DNA of 64,000 nt from Mycobacterium colombiense (GTDB lineage: Bacteria > Actinomycetota > Actinomycetes > Mycobacteriales > Mycobacteriaceae), in contig NZ_MBEI01000079.1 of assembly GCF_001953985.1 (NCBI RefSeq), positions 1 through 64,000 on the forward strand, given 5' to 3'. A program made the translations under genes and the position numbers. How positions within the stretch are numbered: the first letter of the stretch is position 1; the number at the start of each line of letters is the position of its first letter. The notes below the pieces were generated by a model. It was not told the DNA's origin and made no database searches. It saw only the letters and a list, made by a program, of their open reading frames with translations. Shown here in pieces: positions 8,101 to 17,584 of the stretch.

Positions 8101-8875
8101 CACCGGTCAGCGGCTGGTGCATCTGGCAGAAGGCAGCGAGGACAAGCGCATCAGCTACGCCGACACCCAGGCGCGGCCCGTTCCCGTGGTCACCAGCCCG
8201 GAGTGGTCGGGCAGCGAAACGGGCGGCCGCCGCTACGCGCCGTTCACCATCAACATCGAGAACCTCAAGCCGTTCCACACCCTCACCGGGCGAATGCATT
8301 TCTATCTCGCGCATGACTGGGTCGAGGAGCTCGGCGAGCACCTGCCGGTGTTCCGGCCGCCGCTGGACATGGCGCGCCTGTTCGGCCAGCCCACGCTCGG
8401 CGCATGCGAGGACGGCATCGGGCTCACCGTCCGGTACCTGACGCCGCACTCGAAGTGGTCGTTCCACTCCACCTACCAGGACAACCTGTACATGCTGTCG
8501 TTGTCCCGCGGCGGCCCGACGATGTGGATGAGCCCGGGCGATGCGGCGAAAATCCAAGTGCGCGATAATGATTGGGTTGAGGCGGTAAACGTCAACGGCA
8601 TCTACGTGTGCCGGGCGATCGTCTCGCACCGGATGCCCGACGGCGTGGTCTACGTCTACCACGTTCAGGAGCGCACCGTGGACACGCCGCGCTCCGAAAC
8701 CAACAACAAGCGCGGCGGTAACCACAACGCGCTGACCCGGGTGCGCATCAAGCCGAGCCACCTGGCCGGCGGCTACGGTCAGCACGCGTTCGCGTTCAAT
8801 TACCTGGGCCCGACCGGTAACCAGCGCGATGAGGTGACCGTCGTGCGTCGTCGCAGCCAGGAGGTGCAGTACTGA
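5177..8875 (+). CDS. narG: Respiratory nitrate reductase alpha subunit NarG
   Basis: 1232-residue catalytic subunit of membrane-bound nitrate reductase A. It reduces nitrate to nitrite at a bis-MGD molybdenum centre on the cytoplasmic side, with electrons from NarH. The start is TTG at 5177, six bases after GGAGGAG. The resulting MTVTPHIGGVLEELLERSGR and total length match the M. tuberculosis protein, while the frame upstream to 5081 has no signal. The FS0 iron-sulfur cluster ligands are visible as His60, Cys64, Cys68 and Cys103, the His-type ligand set of NarG. Asp229 in SFYDWYADLP is the expected Mo-ligand aspartate. It is the first gene of narGHJI. The long antisense frame over it is a codon-bias shadow. 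Confidence 0.97.
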   Translation: MTVTPHIGGVLEELLERSGRFFTPGEISADLRTVTREGGREADVFYRDRWSHDKVVRSTHGVNCTGSCSWKIYVKDGIITWETQQTDYPSVGPDRPEYEPRGCPRGASFSWYSYSPTRVRYPYARGVLVEMYREAKARLGDPVLAWADIQADPERRRRYQQARGKGGLVRVTWAEATELIAAAHVHTIKTYGPDRVAGFSPIPAMSMVSYTAGSRFFELIGAPMTSFYDWYADLPVASPQVFGDQTDVPESGDWWDAAYLMMWGSNVPITRTPDAHWMAEARYRGTKVVTVSPDYADNTKFADEWMPCAAGTDGALAMAMGHVILSECYVRKQVPFFADYSRRYTDLPFLIKLEERGDMLVPGKNLTAADLGEAVENAALKPAVLDETTDSVVVPHGSLGFRYGESGVGKWNLDLGELTPALSVRDARRRNGDEDSALVHLPSFDTVDGEGTTVARGVPVRRIGKHLVCTVFDLMLAQYGVARPGLPGEWPTGYDDATQQNTPAWQEAITGVSAAQAIRVAREFAHSAEESGGRSMIIMGGGICHWFHSDAIYRAVLALLMLTGSMGRNGGGWAHYVGQEKVRPLTGFQTMAMATDWVRPPRQVPGASYWYAHTDQWRYDGYGADKLASPVGRGRFAGKHTMDLLASSVAMGWSPYYPQFDRSSLDVADEARAADRDVADYVAEQLGQRKLKLAVTDPDNPVNWPRVLTVWRANLIGSSGKGGEYFLRHLLGTDSNASALPPEEGVRPADVTCEGDIPEGKLDLMMSIDFRMTSTTLVSDIVLPAATWYEKADISSTDMHPYVHAFSAATDPPWETRSDFDAFGAVARAFSTMAKDHLGTRTDVVLTALQHDTPDAMAYPDGTEQDWLHSGATPVPGRTMGKLTVVERDYTAIYDKWLTLGPLVDKFGLTTKGITVHPFREVEELAAKFGVLKSGVAAGRPAITTASRMADVLLLLSGTTNGRLAVEGFHELEKRTGQRLVHLAEGSEDKRISYADTQARPVPVVTSPEWSGSETGGRRYAPFTINIENLKPFHTLTGRMHFYLAHDWVEELGEHLPVFRPPLDMARLFGQPTLGACEDGIGLTVRYLTPHSKWSFHSTYQDNLYMLSLSRGGPTMWMSPGDAAKIQVRDNDWVEAVNVNGIYVCRAIVSHRMPDGVVYVYHVQERTVDTPRSETNNKRGGNHNALTRVRIKPSHLAGGYGQHAFAFNYLGPTGNQRDEVTVVRRRSQEVQY

Positions 8876-8909
8876 TGGGCACCGACACGGCGCGAAAGGG
8901 GGGACCGCG

Positions 8910-10523
8910 ATGAAGGTCATGGCGCAGTTGGCGATGGTGATGAACCTCGACAAATGCATCGGTTGTCACACGTGTTCGGTGACCTGCAAGCAGGCCTGGA
9001 CCAACCGATCCGGTACCGAATACGTCTGGTTCAACAACGTCGAAACCCGTCCCGGACAAGGCTATCCGCGCACCTACGAGGACCAGGAGCGGTGGCGCGG
9101 CGGCTGGATCCGCGACAAGAAGGGCCGGCTGCGGCTGCGCGACGGCGGTCGCCTGCAGAAACTGCTGCGGATATTCGCCAATCCGAAGCTGCCCCTAATC
9201 GGCGACTACTACGAGCCCTGGACCTACGACTACGAAAACCTGACCACGGCGCCCGCGGGTGACACCTTCCCGACGGCCGCACCCAAGAGCCTGATAACCG
9301 GTGAGCCCATGAAGATTTCGTGGGGGCCGAACTGGGATGACAACCTGGCCGGGTCGCCGGAGGTCCTGACCGAGGACCCGATCCTGAAGAAGGTCAGCGA
9401 AGAGGTCAAACTCTCGCTCGAAGAAACCTTCATGTTCTACCTGCCCCGCATCTGCGAGCATTGCCTCAACCCGTCCTGCGTCGCGTCGTGCCCGTCGGGC
9501 GCGATGTACAAGCGCAGCGAGGACGGCATCGTGCTGGTCGACCAGGACCGCTGCCGCGGCTGGCGGATGTGTGTGTCCGGATGTCCTTACAAGAAGGTCT
9601 ATTTCAACCACAAGACGGGCAAGGCCGAGAAGTGCACGCTGTGCTATCCGCGGATGGAGGTCGGCCTGCCGACCATCTGCTCGGAGACCTGCGTGGGGCG
9701 GCTGCGCTATCTGGGCGTGGTGCTCTACGACGTCGACCGGGTGCTTCAGGCGGCGTCGGTGGAGAAGGAGACCGATCTGTATCCGGCGCAGTGCGAGATC
9801 CTGCTGGACCCCAACGATCCGGAGGTCATCGCCGGCGCGCGGGCGGAGGGCATCCCGGACGAGTGGATCGAGTCCGCACAACGTTCCCCGGTGTATGCGC
9901 TTATCCACACCTACAAGGTGGCGCTGCCGTTGCACCCGGAATACCGCACCATGCCGATGGTTTGGTACATCCCGCCGCTGTCGCCGGTGGTCGACGCGGT
10001 CAGCCGCGACGGGCACGACGGGGAGGACATCGGCAACCTGTTCGGCGCGCTGGACGCGCTGCGCATCCCGATGCAGTATTTAGCCGAACTGTTCACCGCC
10101 GGCGACACCGCGGTGGTCGAGGGCGTGCTGCGGCGGCTTGCGGCGATGCGCTCCTACATGCGTGACATCAACCTCGGCCGCGAGACCCAGCCGCACATCC
10201 CGCATTCGGTCGGCCTGACCGAAGAAGAGATCTACGAGATGTACCGGCTGCTCGCCATCGCGAAATACGAGGAGCGCTACGTCATTCCGACCGCGTTCGC
10301 GCCGCAGGCCCGCGACCTCGAGGAGATGGGCTGCTCGCTGACGGGTGACGGCGGGCCCGGCATGTACGAGTCGGATCCGGTGGTGTCGGTGGAGACCTTC
10401 CACACCCTCCAGCAGCGCGGCGACGATCCCGGCAACATGCGGCCGTCCGGCCGGGTGAACCTGCTCAACTGGAAGGGCGGCCAGGTGCCCGCCGGAATGT
10501 TCCCCGAAGAGCCGCAGCGATGA
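8910..10523 (+). CDS. narH: Respiratory nitrate reductase beta subunit NarH
   Basis: 537-residue ferredoxin-like subunit that carries electrons from NarI haem to NarG through four Fe-S clusters. The Cys groups are visible: CIGCHTCSVTC near residue 16; CEHCLNPSCVASCPSG around 185; CRGWRMCVSGCP near 215, with the Trp in place of a Cys that marks the [3Fe-4S] site; and CTLCYPR...CSETCVGR. The ATG is 34 bases after the narG stop, with GGGGGG upstream. An ATG overlapping the narG stop at 8875 is out of frame. The stop overlaps narJ by four bases (ATGA), so translation is probably coupled. Confidence 0.97.
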   Translation: MKVMAQLAMVMNLDKCIGCHTCSVTCKQAWTNRSGTEYVWFNNVETRPGQGYPRTYEDQERWRGGWIRDKKGRLRLRDGGRLQKLLRIFANPKLPLIGDYYEPWTYDYENLTTAPAGDTFPTAAPKSLITGEPMKISWGPNWDDNLAGSPEVLTEDPILKKVSEEVKLSLEETFMFYLPRICEHCLNPSCVASCPSGAMYKRSEDGIVLVDQDRCRGWRMCVSGCPYKKVYFNHKTGKAEKCTLCYPRMEVGLPTICSETCVGRLRYLGVVLYDVDRVLQAASVEKETDLYPAQCEILLDPNDPEVIAGARAEGIPDEWIESAQRSPVYALIHTYKVALPLHPEYRTMPMVWYIPPLSPVVDAVSRDGHDGEDIGNLFGALDALRIPMQYLAELFTAGDTAVVEGVLRRLAAMRSYMRDINLGRETQPHIPHSVGLTEEEIYEMYRLLAIAKYEERYVIPTAFAPQARDLEEMGCSLTGDGGPGMYESDPVVSVETFHTLQQRGDDPGNMRPSGRVNLLNWKGGQVPAGMFPEEPQR

Positions 10524-11170
10524 AACTGCTTGCGGCGCTTCGCGAGCGCTCTACCAACCGGACGATGCAGGATCGCCTGGTGTGGCAGGCGGCGTCGCTG
10601 CTGCTGGCCTACCCCGACGACGGGTTGGCCGGGCGGCTGGACGTTGTCGACGAATTGCTCGCCCACATCAGCGGTCCGCCGGCGGCGCTGCTCGGGCAGA
10701 CGGTCGCGGCGCTGCGCGCCCGCGAGCCGATGGCCGCCGCGATGGACTACGTCGCCACCTTCGACATGCGCCGGCGCTGCACGATGTACCTGACCTACTG
10801 GACCGCGGGGGACACCCGCAATCGCGGCCGGGAGATGCTGGCGTTCGCCACCGCGTACCGGGAGGCGGGTGTGACGCCGCCAAGCGGCGAGGCGCCCGAC
10901 CATCTGACGGTGGTGCTCGAATTCGCCGCCACCGTCGATCCCGAGGTGGGTCGGCGACTGCTGGATCAGCACCGCGTGCCGATCGACGTGCTGCGCGGCG
11001 CCCTGGCCGACGCCAAGTCGCCATACGAACCGACGGTCACGGCGGTCTGCGAGACCCTGCCCGTCGCAACCGATCAGGAAGTTCGCCGCGCCGAGCGGCT
11101 GGCGAAAGCCGGACCACCGGCGGAAGCCGTTGGGCTGCAACCATTTACCCTGACCGTGCCACCGAAGTAA
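10520..11170 (+). CDS. narJ: Nitrate reductase assembly chaperone NarJ
   Basis: 216-residue all-helical TorD/NarJ-type chaperone needed to insert the Mo cofactor into NarG and dock NarGH on NarI. It is not part of the final enzyme. It shows the family pattern LLAYPDDGLAGRLDVVDELL at the N-terminus and MDYVATFDMRRRCTMYLTYW in the middle (the conserved F-D...R-R...L-Y-L-T block). It overlaps narH by four bases and is followed 11 bases later by narI. Confidence 0.95.
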   Translation: MKLLAALRERSTNRTMQDRLVWQAASLLLAYPDDGLAGRLDVVDELLAHISGPPAALLGQTVAALRAREPMAAAMDYVATFDMRRRCTMYLTYWTAGDTRNRGREMLAFATAYREAGVTPPSGEAPDHLTVVLEFAATVDPEVGRRLLDQHRVPIDVLRGALADAKSPYEPTVTAVCETLPVATDQEVRRAERLAKAGPPAEAVGLQPFTLTVPPK

Positions 11171-11181
11171 AGGAACGCCAA

Positions 11182-11913
11182 GTGTTTAGCAACGTCCTGT
11201 TCTGGGACATAGCGCCCTACGTCACGCTGTCGGTGCTAATCGTGGGCACCTGGTGGCGCTACCGCTACGACAAATTCGGCTGGACCTCACGCTCGTCGCA
11301 GATCTACGAGTCGCGACTGCTGAACATCGCCAGCCCCATCTTCCATTTCGGCATCCTGGCGGTGTTCGCCGGACACGTGATGGGACTGTTCGTCCCGCCG
11401 AAGGTCACCCAGATGATGAAGATGAGCGACCACTTCTATCACCTCCAGGCGGTCATCGCCGGGTCGGTGGCCGGCATCGCGACCCTGATCGGGATCGGGT
11501 TGCTGATCTACCGCAGGTTCACCCGCCCGGCGGTGACCATGGCCACCAGCCGCAGCGACAAGGTGATGTACGTGGTGCTGCTGCTGGCGATCGTGGTGGG
11601 CCTGTACTGCGACCTGATCGGCACCGGCCCGCACGGCGGCGAGTTCCACTATCGCTACACGGTCGGCTTGTGGTTCCGCCGGATCTGGATATTCCAGCCG
11701 CACGGTGAGGTGATGACCAACGCGCCGCTGGACTACCAGCTGCACGCCCTGATCGGCATGGTGCTGTTCACGCTCTGGCCCTTCACCCGGCTGGTGCACG
11801 TGTTCAGCGCCCCGGTCGTCTATCTGTTCAGGCCCTATATCGTCTACCGCAGCCGCGAGGCGGCCGGCAAGGACCAACTGGTCGGTACGGCACCGCGCCG
11901 TCGGGGCTGGTAG
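11182..11913 (+). CDS. narI: Respiratory nitrate reductase gamma subunit NarI
   Basis: 243-residue cytochrome b subunit with five transmembrane helices. It oxidises menaquinol at the outer side of the membrane and passes electrons to NarH through two b haems. The GTG at 11182 follows AAAGGAAC; the frame extends back inside narJ but that part is spurious. Candidate haem ligands are in HFGILAVFAGHVMGLF, the DHFYHLQAV segment and LHALIGMVLF...FTRLVHVF. The C-terminal tail is basic and cytoplasmic. Last gene of narGHJI. Confidence 0.95.
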   Translation: MFSNVLFWDIAPYVTLSVLIVGTWWRYRYDKFGWTSRSSQIYESRLLNIASPIFHFGILAVFAGHVMGLFVPPKVTQMMKMSDHFYHLQAVIAGSVAGIATLIGIGLLIYRRFTRPAVTMATSRSDKVMYVVLLLAIVVGLYCDLIGTGPHGGEFHYRYTVGLWFRRIWIFQPHGEVMTNAPLDYQLHALIGMVLFTLWPFTRLVHVFSAPVVYLFRPYIVYRSREAAGKDQLVGTAPRRRGW

Positions 11914-11983
11914 CGGGGCGGCAAGGGGCGACCGGTTACCAGCCGGTTCGCTATCCGGGGCCCCCGCTGCCACAATCACCGAC

Positions 11984-13873
11984 GTGCTATTTCGCAACGT
12001 CGCCATCGTCGCCCACGTCGACCACGGAAAGACCACCCTGGTTGACGCGATGCTGCGGCAGTCGGGCGCGCTGCACCACCGGGGTGACGACGCGGTCGAG
12101 CGCCTGATGGACTCCGGGGACCTGGAGAAGGAAAAGGGCATCACGATTCTGGCCAAGAACACGGCCGTGCATCGCAAGAATGCGGACGGAACGACGACCG
12201 TCATCAATGTCATCGACACCCCCGGCCACGCCGACTTCGGTGGTGAGGTGGAGCGCGGACTGTCCATGGTCGACGGGGTGCTCCTGTTGGTCGACGCCTC
12301 CGAGGGCCCGCTGCCGCAGACCCGTTTCGTGCTGCGCAAGGCCCTGGCCGCCCACCTTCCGGTGATCCTGGTCGTCAACAAGACCGACCGGCCGGACGCC
12401 CGGATCTCCGAGGTCGTCTCGGAGAGCCACGACCTGCTGCTCGACGTCGCATCGGACCTCGACGAGGAAGCGCAGAAGGCCGCCGAGCACGCCCTCGACC
12501 TGCCGACGCTGTACGCCTCGGGGCGGGCGGGCATCGCCAGCACGACGGAACCGGCCAATGGCGAGAACCCCGAGGGCGACAACCTCGACCCGCTGTTCGA
12601 CGTTCTGCTCGAGCACATTCCGCCGCCGCAGGGCGATCCCGAGGCGCCGCTGCAGGCGCTGGTGACCAACCTCGACGCGTCGGCCTTCCTCGGCCGGCTC
12701 GCGCTGATCCGCATCTACAAGGGCCGGATCCGTAAGGGCCAGCAGGTGGCCTGGATGCGCGAGGTGGACGGGCATCCCGTCATCACGAACGCGAAGATCA
12801 CCGAACTGCTGGTGACCGAGGGCGTGGAACGCACGCCCACCGACGAAGCCATCGCCGGGGACATCGTCGCCGTCGCGGGCATTCCGGAGATCATGATCGG
12901 CGACACGCTGGCCGATCCGGACCACGCGCACGCGCTGCCGCGCATCACCGTCGACGAGCCCGCGATCTCTGTGACCATCGGCACCAACACCTCGCCGCTG
13001 GCCGGCAAGGTGAAGGGGCACAAGCTGACCGCTCGCATGGTGAAGTCGCGGCTCGACGCCGAACTCGTCGGCAACGTCTCCATCAAGGTCGTCGACATCG
13101 ACCGGCCCGACGCCTGGGAGGTGCAGGGCCGCGGCGAGCTCGCGCTTGCGGTGCTCGTCGAGCAGATGCGGCGCGAGGGTTTCGAGCTCACGGTCGGCAA
13201 GCCGCAGGTGGTCACGCAAACGATCGACGGCAAGCTGCACGAGCCCTACGAGGCGATGACCATCGACTGCCCCGACGAGTTCGTCGGCGCGATCACCCAG
13301 CTGATGGCCGCCCGCAAGGGCCGCATGGAAGAGATGACCAACCACGCGGCGGGCTGGGTCCGGATGGACTTCATCGTGCCCAGCCGCGGCCTGATCGGCT
13401 TCCGCACCGACTTCCTCACCCTGACCCGCGGCACCGGCATCGCCAACGCCGTGTTCGACGGCTACCGGCCGTGGGCGGGGGAGATCCGCGCCCGCCACAC
13501 CGGCTCGCTGGTGTCCGACCGCGCCGGCACCATCACGCCGTTCGCCATGATCCAGCTCGCCGACCGGGGCCAGTTCTTCGTCGAGCCCGGCCAGGACACC
13601 TACGAGGGCATGGTCGTCGGAATCAACCCGCGCGCAGAGGATCTCGACATCAACGTCACCCGCGAGAAGAAACTGACCAACATGCGCTCGTCGACCGCCG
13701 ATGTCATCGAAACGTTGGCCAGGCCGCTCGAGCTCGATCTCGAGCAGGCCATGGAGTTCTGCGCACAAGACGAATGCGTCGAGGTGACCCCGGAGATCGT
13801 GCGGGTGCGCAAGGTCGAGCTGGACGCCACCTCCCGGGCCCGCAGCCGGTCGCGCGCCAAGGCCCGGGGTTAA
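11984..13873 (+). CDS. typA: Translational GTPase TypA/BipA
   Basis: 629-residue ribosome-associated GTPase of the EF-G/LepA class that supports 50S subunit maturation and stress adaptation. G motifs are visible: G1 AHVDHGKTT, G2 in EKGITILAKNT, G3 DTPGHADF, G4 NKTD. Domains II, III and V follow, then the TypA-specific C-terminal domain (GFRTDFLTLTRGTG, RDEKLTNMRSS-like RREKKLTNMRSS region) and a basic tail. The start is GTG at 11984 with no Shine-Dalgarno sequence. CACAAT seven bases before it suggests a leaderless or near-leaderless transcript. Homologue of Rv1165. Confidence 0.96.
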   Translation: MLFRNVAIVAHVDHGKTTLVDAMLRQSGALHHRGDDAVERLMDSGDLEKEKGITILAKNTAVHRKNADGTTTVINVIDTPGHADFGGEVERGLSMVDGVLLLVDASEGPLPQTRFVLRKALAAHLPVILVVNKTDRPDARISEVVSESHDLLLDVASDLDEEAQKAAEHALDLPTLYASGRAGIASTTEPANGENPEGDNLDPLFDVLLEHIPPPQGDPEAPLQALVTNLDASAFLGRLALIRIYKGRIRKGQQVAWMREVDGHPVITNAKITELLVTEGVERTPTDEAIAGDIVAVAGIPEIMIGDTLADPDHAHALPRITVDEPAISVTIGTNTSPLAGKVKGHKLTARMVKSRLDAELVGNVSIKVVDIDRPDAWEVQGRGELALAVLVEQMRREGFELTVGKPQVVTQTIDGKLHEPYEAMTIDCPDEFVGAITQLMAARKGRMEEMTNHAAGWVRMDFIVPSRGLIGFRTDFLTLTRGTGIANAVFDGYRPWAGEIRARHTGSLVSDRAGTITPFAMIQLADRGQFFVEPGQDTYEGMVVGINPRAEDLDINVTREKKLTNMRSSTADVIETLARPLELDLEQAMEFCAQDECVEVTPEIVRVRKVELDATSRARSRSRAKARG

Positions 13874-13924
13874 CACCGCGTGGTCGGACGGGCTGCTGGG
13901 CAGCTGCTCGATACCCTGATCAGC

Positions 13925-15814
13925 GTGCCGAGACGCGTCCGCCGCTTGTTCATGGTGCTCGGCGGCCTCGTCTCGTTGGTCGGACTCGTCCTGTCGGCCT
14001 GCACGGTCAACCCGCCGCCGGCGCCGCAGAGCACCGATACGCCGCACAATTCGGTTCCGCCGCCGCCCCGGGTCAGCGAGATCATCATGGGCATCGACTC
14101 GATCGGAGCGGGCTTCAATCCGCACCTGCTGTCCGACCTGTCCCCGGTGAACGCCGCGATCAGCGCGCTGGTGTTGCCCAGCGCCTTCCGGCCCGTCCCC
14201 GACCCCAACACGCCGACCGGCTCACGCTGGGAGATGGACCCCACCCTGCTGGTGTCGGCCGAGGTGACCAACCAGAACCCGTTCACGGTGACCTACAAGA
14301 TCCGGCCCGAGGCGCAGTGGACCGACAACGCGCCGATCGCCGCCGACGACTTCTGGTACCTGTGGCACCAGATGGTCAGCCAGCCAGGGGTCGTCGACCC
14401 GGCCGGGTACGACCTCATAACCGGCGTGCAGTCCCTGGAGGGGGGCAAGCAGGCGGTGGTCACTTTCGCCGAACCGTATCCGTCGTGGAAAGAGTTGTTC
14501 AGCAACATCCTTCCGGCGCACATCGTCAAGGACGTGCCCGGGGGCTTTGCCGCCGGCCTGGCCCGGGCGCTTCCGGTCACCGGCGGGCAATTCCGCGTGG
14601 AGAGCATCGATCCGCAGCGCGACGAGATCCTGGTGGCGCGCAACGACCGCTACTGGGGACCGCCGGCGAAACCCGCGCTCATTCTCTTCCGGCGCGCCGG
14701 TGCGCCGGCCGCGCTGGCCGATTCCGTGCGCAACGGCGACACCCAGGTGGCGCAGGTGCATGGCGGCTCGGCGGCCTTCGCGCAGCTGTCCGCCATCCCC
14801 GACGTCCGGACCGCCCGGATCGTGACGCCGCGGGTCATGCAGCTCACGCTGCGGGCCACCGAGGCCAAACTGGCTGACACGCAAGTGCGTAAGGCGATCC
14901 TGGGGCTGCTCGACGTCGACCTGCTCGCCGCGGTGGGCGCGGGCAGCGACAACACCGTCACCCTGGCCCAGGCCCAGATCCGCGCGCCGAGCGACCCCGG
15001 ATACGAGCCGACCGCGCCCCCGGCGATGACGACGCCCGCGGCGCTGGCGTTGCTGGAGGGCGCCGGATACAAGGTCGAACCCAACTCCTCGGCATCACCT
15101 GAGCCGACCCCGCCGAACACCGGGCCGCCCGAGGTCATCCGCGGCCGGATCAGCAAGGACGGCCAACAGCTTTCACTGGTCATCGGGGTGGCGGCGAATG
15201 ACCCGACCGCGGTCGCGGTGGCCAACACCGCCGCCGACCGGTTGCGCAACGTCGGCATCGCCGCGACCGTGCTGGCGCTGGACCCGGTCACCCTGTATCA
15301 CGACGCGCTGAACGACAACCGAGTCGACGCGATCGTCGGCTGGCATCAGGCGGGCGGAAACCTGGCGACGCGGCTCGCCGCCCGATATGGCTGTCGCGCA
15401 CTGGAATCGACCCAGGTTCCGATTTCCAACGGGCCGGCGCCCGTGCCCACCCCCTCCGCCGGTCCGAAGCCGTCCACCGGCCCGGCCGCCCCGTCGACGA
15501 CCCCGACGACGACGCCGCCACCCAGCCGCCCCGCCGATCCCAACGCCCTGGTGCAGGCGCCGTCGAACCTGACGGGGATCTGCGATCGCAGCATCCAGTC
15601 GAACATCGACGCGGCCCTGAACGGCACCAAGAACATCAACGACGTGATCACCGCGGTGGAACCGCGGTTGTGGAACATGTCCACCGTGCTGCCGATCCTG
15701 CAGGACACCACGATCGTCGCCGCCGGCCCGAGCGTGCAGAACGTCAGCCTGTCCGGTGCGGTTCCGGTCGGCATCGTCGGCGACGCCGGCCAGTGGATCA
15801 AGACCGGGCCGTAA
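13925..15814 (+). CDS. lpqW: Lipoprotein LpqW
   Basis: About 629 residues. The N-terminus is basic (VPRRVRRLF), then hydrophobic, ending in the lipobox LVLSAC (Cys26), so it is a lipoprotein anchored on the outer face. The body is a solute-binding protein family 5 (peptide/nickel-binding) fold: [21 protein letters not shown], the [20 protein letters not shown] block. A Pro/Ser/Thr-rich low-complexity insertion follows at about residues 510-545. In mycobacteria LpqW directs PIM intermediates toward lipomannan/LAM, functionally opposite to PimE. I chose the GTG at 13925, which gives the usual signal peptide length; GTG 13880 is an alternative. Homologue of Rv1166. Confidence 0.93.
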   Translation: MPRRVRRLFMVLGGLVSLVGLVLSACTVNPPPAPQSTDTPHNSVPPPPRVSEIIMGIDSIGAGFNPHLLSDLSPVNAAISALVLPSAFRPVPDPNTPTGSRWEMDPTLLVSAEVTNQNPFTVTYKIRPEAQWTDNAPIAADDFWYLWHQMVSQPGVVDPAGYDLITGVQSLEGGKQAVVTFAEPYPSWKELFSNILPAHIVKDVPGGFAAGLARALPVTGGQFRVESIDPQRDEILVARNDRYWGPPAKPALILFRRAGAPAALADSVRNGDTQVAQVHGGSAAFAQLSAIPDVRTARIVTPRVMQLTLRATEAKLADTQVRKAILGLLDVDLLAAVGAGSDNTVTLAQAQIRAPSDPGYEPTAPPAMTTPAALALLEGAGYKVEPNSSASPEPTPPNTGPPEVIRGRISKDGQQLSLVIGVAANDPTAVAVANTAADRLRNVGIAATVLALDPVTLYHDALNDNRVDAIVGWHQAGGNLATRLAARYGCRALESTQVPISNGPAPVPTPSAGPKPSTGPAAPSTTPTTTPPPSRPADPNALVQAPSNLTGICDRSIQSNIDAALNGTKNINDVITAVEPRLWNMSTVLPILQDTTIVAAGPSVQNVSLSGAVPVGIVGDAGQWIKTGP

Positions 15815-15823
15815 CCCGCGTCG

Positions 15824-16435
15824 TCAGTCGGCGGCCCGCGCCGCCCGCGGCGGGATCACGGTGTCGACCATCAGCGCCAGCTCGCGCCGGTTCGGCGGCG
15901 ACCCGTTCAGCAGGAAGTGCTGGTTGATCAGGGCCGACCCGATGCGGGCGGTGAGCGGCGTGACGACCTGCGGGTCCAGATCGCCGTCCTCGATGGCGGC
16001 CTGCAGGATCGATTCCACGATCTGCAGCCGCGGCCGTACCACGGCGTCGGCGAAGATGGCCCGCATCTCGGGTTCGTGCAACAGCTGATGGATGACGTCC
16101 AGACCGGGGAAGCTGGTCTTTCCGGCCAGCAGGTCACGCTGGGCGGTGAACATCGCCAGCAGGTTCTCTCTGGCCGAACGGCCGGAACGCAGCTCGGGCA
16201 GCGGCGGCAGCGCGAAAACCAAAGCGGCGTGCACCAGCTCGCACTTGGTATCCCAGCGCCGGTAGAGCGCGGCTTTGCCGGTGTGGGCCCGCGCCGCGAT
16301 TCCCTCCATGGTCAGGCCGCCGTAACCGACTTCGGTCAGCTCGGCCAGGGTCGCCTCGTAGAGGGCGCGTTCGAGGACCTCACCTCGCCGACGGCTTCGG
16401 CTGCCGGTGTGGTCTGCGTCCGTTAGCTGAGGCAC
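15824..16435 (-). CDS. TetR-family regulator (Rv1167c-like)
   Basis: 203 residues with an N-terminal TetR helix-turn-helix ([20 protein letters not shown]) and a C-terminal ligand/dimer domain of unknown ligand. It converges with lpqW (9-bp gap) and is divergent from mshB with a 96-bp shared region, so mshB is a possible target along with itself. The start is GTG at 16435. There is no properly spaced Shine-Dalgarno sequence, but TACTAT ends seven bases before it, which fits a leaderless mycobacterial mRNA. Confidence 0.9.
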   Translation of the reverse strand: MPQLTDADHTGSRSRRRGEVLERALYEATLAELTEVGYGGLTMEGIAARAHTGKAALYRRWDTKCELVHAALVFALPPLPELRSGRSARENLLAMFTAQRDLLAGKTSFPGLDVIHQLLHEPEMRAIFADAVVRPRLQIVESILQAAIEDGDLDPQVVTPLTARIGSALINQHFLLNGSPPNRRELALMVDTVIPPRAARAAD

Positions 16436-16441
16436 TCCTTG

Positions 16442-16447
16442 ATAGTA
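16442..16447 (-). promoter_or_regulatory. Leaderless -10 element of the TetR gene
   Basis: TACTAT on the minus strand with six bases between it and the GTG start. This is the TANNNT spacing expected when transcription begins at the start codon. Confidence 0.5.
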
Positions 16448-16531
16448 GCCGTGCGCGTTCCTATCTGTCGCTTACCGGTGGGTAGCCGCCGGGCTGCCGA
16501 AATGGGCGCCGCTGACGGTAGGGTGCCGTCC

Positions 16532-17443
16532 ATGCCTGAGTCGCCGCGGCTGCTGTTCGTCCACGCGCATCCCGACGACGAAAGCCTCGGCACCGGCGCC
16601 ACCATCGCCCACTACGCCGCCAGCGGCGCGGACGTCCGCGTCGTCACCTGCACGCTGGGCGAAGAGGGCGAGGTGATCGGCGATCGCTGGGCCGAACTCG
16701 CCGTCGATCGCGCCGACCAGCTGGGCGGCTATCGGATCGGCGAATTGACCGCCGCGCTGCGGGCGCTGGGCATCGGCGAACCCCACTATCTCGGGGGCGC
16801 CGGCCGGTGGCGCGATTCGGGCATGCGCGGCACTCCGCGGCGGCACCGGCAACGATTCATCGACGCCGACGAGCGCGAGACCGTCGGCGCGCTGGTGGCC
16901 GTCATTCGCGAGCAGCGCCCGCACGTCGTCGTGACCTACGACCCGGGCGGAGGCTACGGGCATCCCGATCACGTGCACGCGCACCGGGTGACGGTGGCCG
17001 CCGTGGCGGCGGCCGGGCCGGGGGCCGGCGCCGACTTCCCCGGCGAGCCCTGGGCAGTGCCGAAGTTGTACTGGTCGGTCTTCGCGACACGCACATTCGA
17101 GGCGGCCATGGACGCCCTGACGCCCGAGGATCTGCGGCCCGAGTGGGCGATCCCGCCCAAGGAAGAGTTCACCTTCGGCTACGCCGACACCGACATCGAC
17201 GCCGTCGTCGAGACCGCCCCGGCGGCCCGGGAGGCCAAGCGGGCGGCGCTCGCCGCGCATGCCACCCAGGTGGTGGTCGGACCGACCGGTCGGGCCTGCG
17301 CGCTGTCCAACAACGTGGCGATACCGATACTCGGCGACGAGCACTACGTCCTGGCCGCCGGCGCCGCGGGGGAGCGCGACGGGCGCGGCTGGGAGACGGA
17401 CCTGCTCGCAGGGCTTGGTTTTCCCGCGGCCCCCACGCGGTAG
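16532..17443 (+). CDS. mshB: Mycothiol biosynthesis deacetylase MshB
   Basis: 303-residue zinc deacetylase of the LmbE/PIG-L family. It removes acetate from GlcNAc-Ins to give GlcN-Ins, the second biosynthetic step shown for mycothiol. Motifs: [12 protein letters not shown], with His13 and Asp16 as zinc ligands and Asp15 as general base; and [13 protein letters not shown], carrying His147, the third zinc ligand, as known for the family. The ATG at 16532 gives the exact length of the M. tuberculosis enzyme (Rv1170); upstream codons to 16439 are not conserved. It is followed directly by a hairpin and a small ORF. Confidence 0.96.
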   Translation: MPESPRLLFVHAHPDDESLGTGATIAHYAASGADVRVVTCTLGEEGEVIGDRWAELAVDRADQLGGYRIGELTAALRALGIGEPHYLGGAGRWRDSGMRGTPRRHRQRFIDADERETVGALVAVIREQRPHVVVTYDPGGGYGHPDHVHAHRVTVAAVAAAGPGAGADFPGEPWAVPKLYWSVFATRTFEAAMDALTPEDLRPEWAIPPKEEFTFGYADTDIDAVVETAPAAREAKRAALAAHATQVVVGPTGRACALSNNVAIPILGDEHYVLAAGAAGERDGRGWETDLLAGLGFPAAPTR

Positions 17444-17461
17444 GCTGCCAATCAGGCAGCC
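17443..17461 (+). terminator. Hairpin between mshB and the small ORF
   Basis: GGCTGCC-AATCA-GGCAGCC: perfect 7-bp arms, 5-base loop. It begins on the last base of the mshB stop codon and has no U tract. The Shine-Dalgarno sequence of the 35-codon ORF follows three bases later, so it could end mshB mRNA, stabilise it, or control the small ORF. Confidence 0.5.
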
Positions 17462-17476
17462 ACGGAAGGAATTCGC

Positions 17477-17584
17477 ATGGACCCCGACCTGGACCCTAAT
17501 CAGCAGCACTGGCAGGACCGGCTGGACAGCCTGCAATGGGTTATCGGTTCCATCATGTCCAACATCGACAGCGTCCCGACCTGA
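17477..17584 (+). CDS. Small ORF, 35 residues, unknown function
   Basis: Begins MDPDLDPNQQHWQDR and ends SNIDSVPT. The ATG is six bases after a strong GGAAGGA and the composition (Gln, Trp, Asp, Ile) is not that of a random high-GC frame. An amphipathic stretch (RLDSLQWVIGSIM) may form a helix. Its TGA overlaps a CTG of the downstream membrane-protein frame (CTGA), suggesting translational coupling. I do not recognise the family. It could be a leader peptide or a small partner of the membrane protein. Confidence 0.55.
   Translation: MDPDLDPNQQHWQDRLDSLQWVIGSIMSNIDSVPT

Noticed and set aside
4886-8959. 1357-codon open frame antisense to narG
   Set aside because: It mirrors the GC-rich codon pattern of narG, has no start signal and no recognisable domain; narG on the other strand is certain.
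11987-14125. 712-codon open frame antisense to typA and the start of lpqW
   Set aside because: Shadow of typA; composition is typical of reverse-strand high-GC frames.
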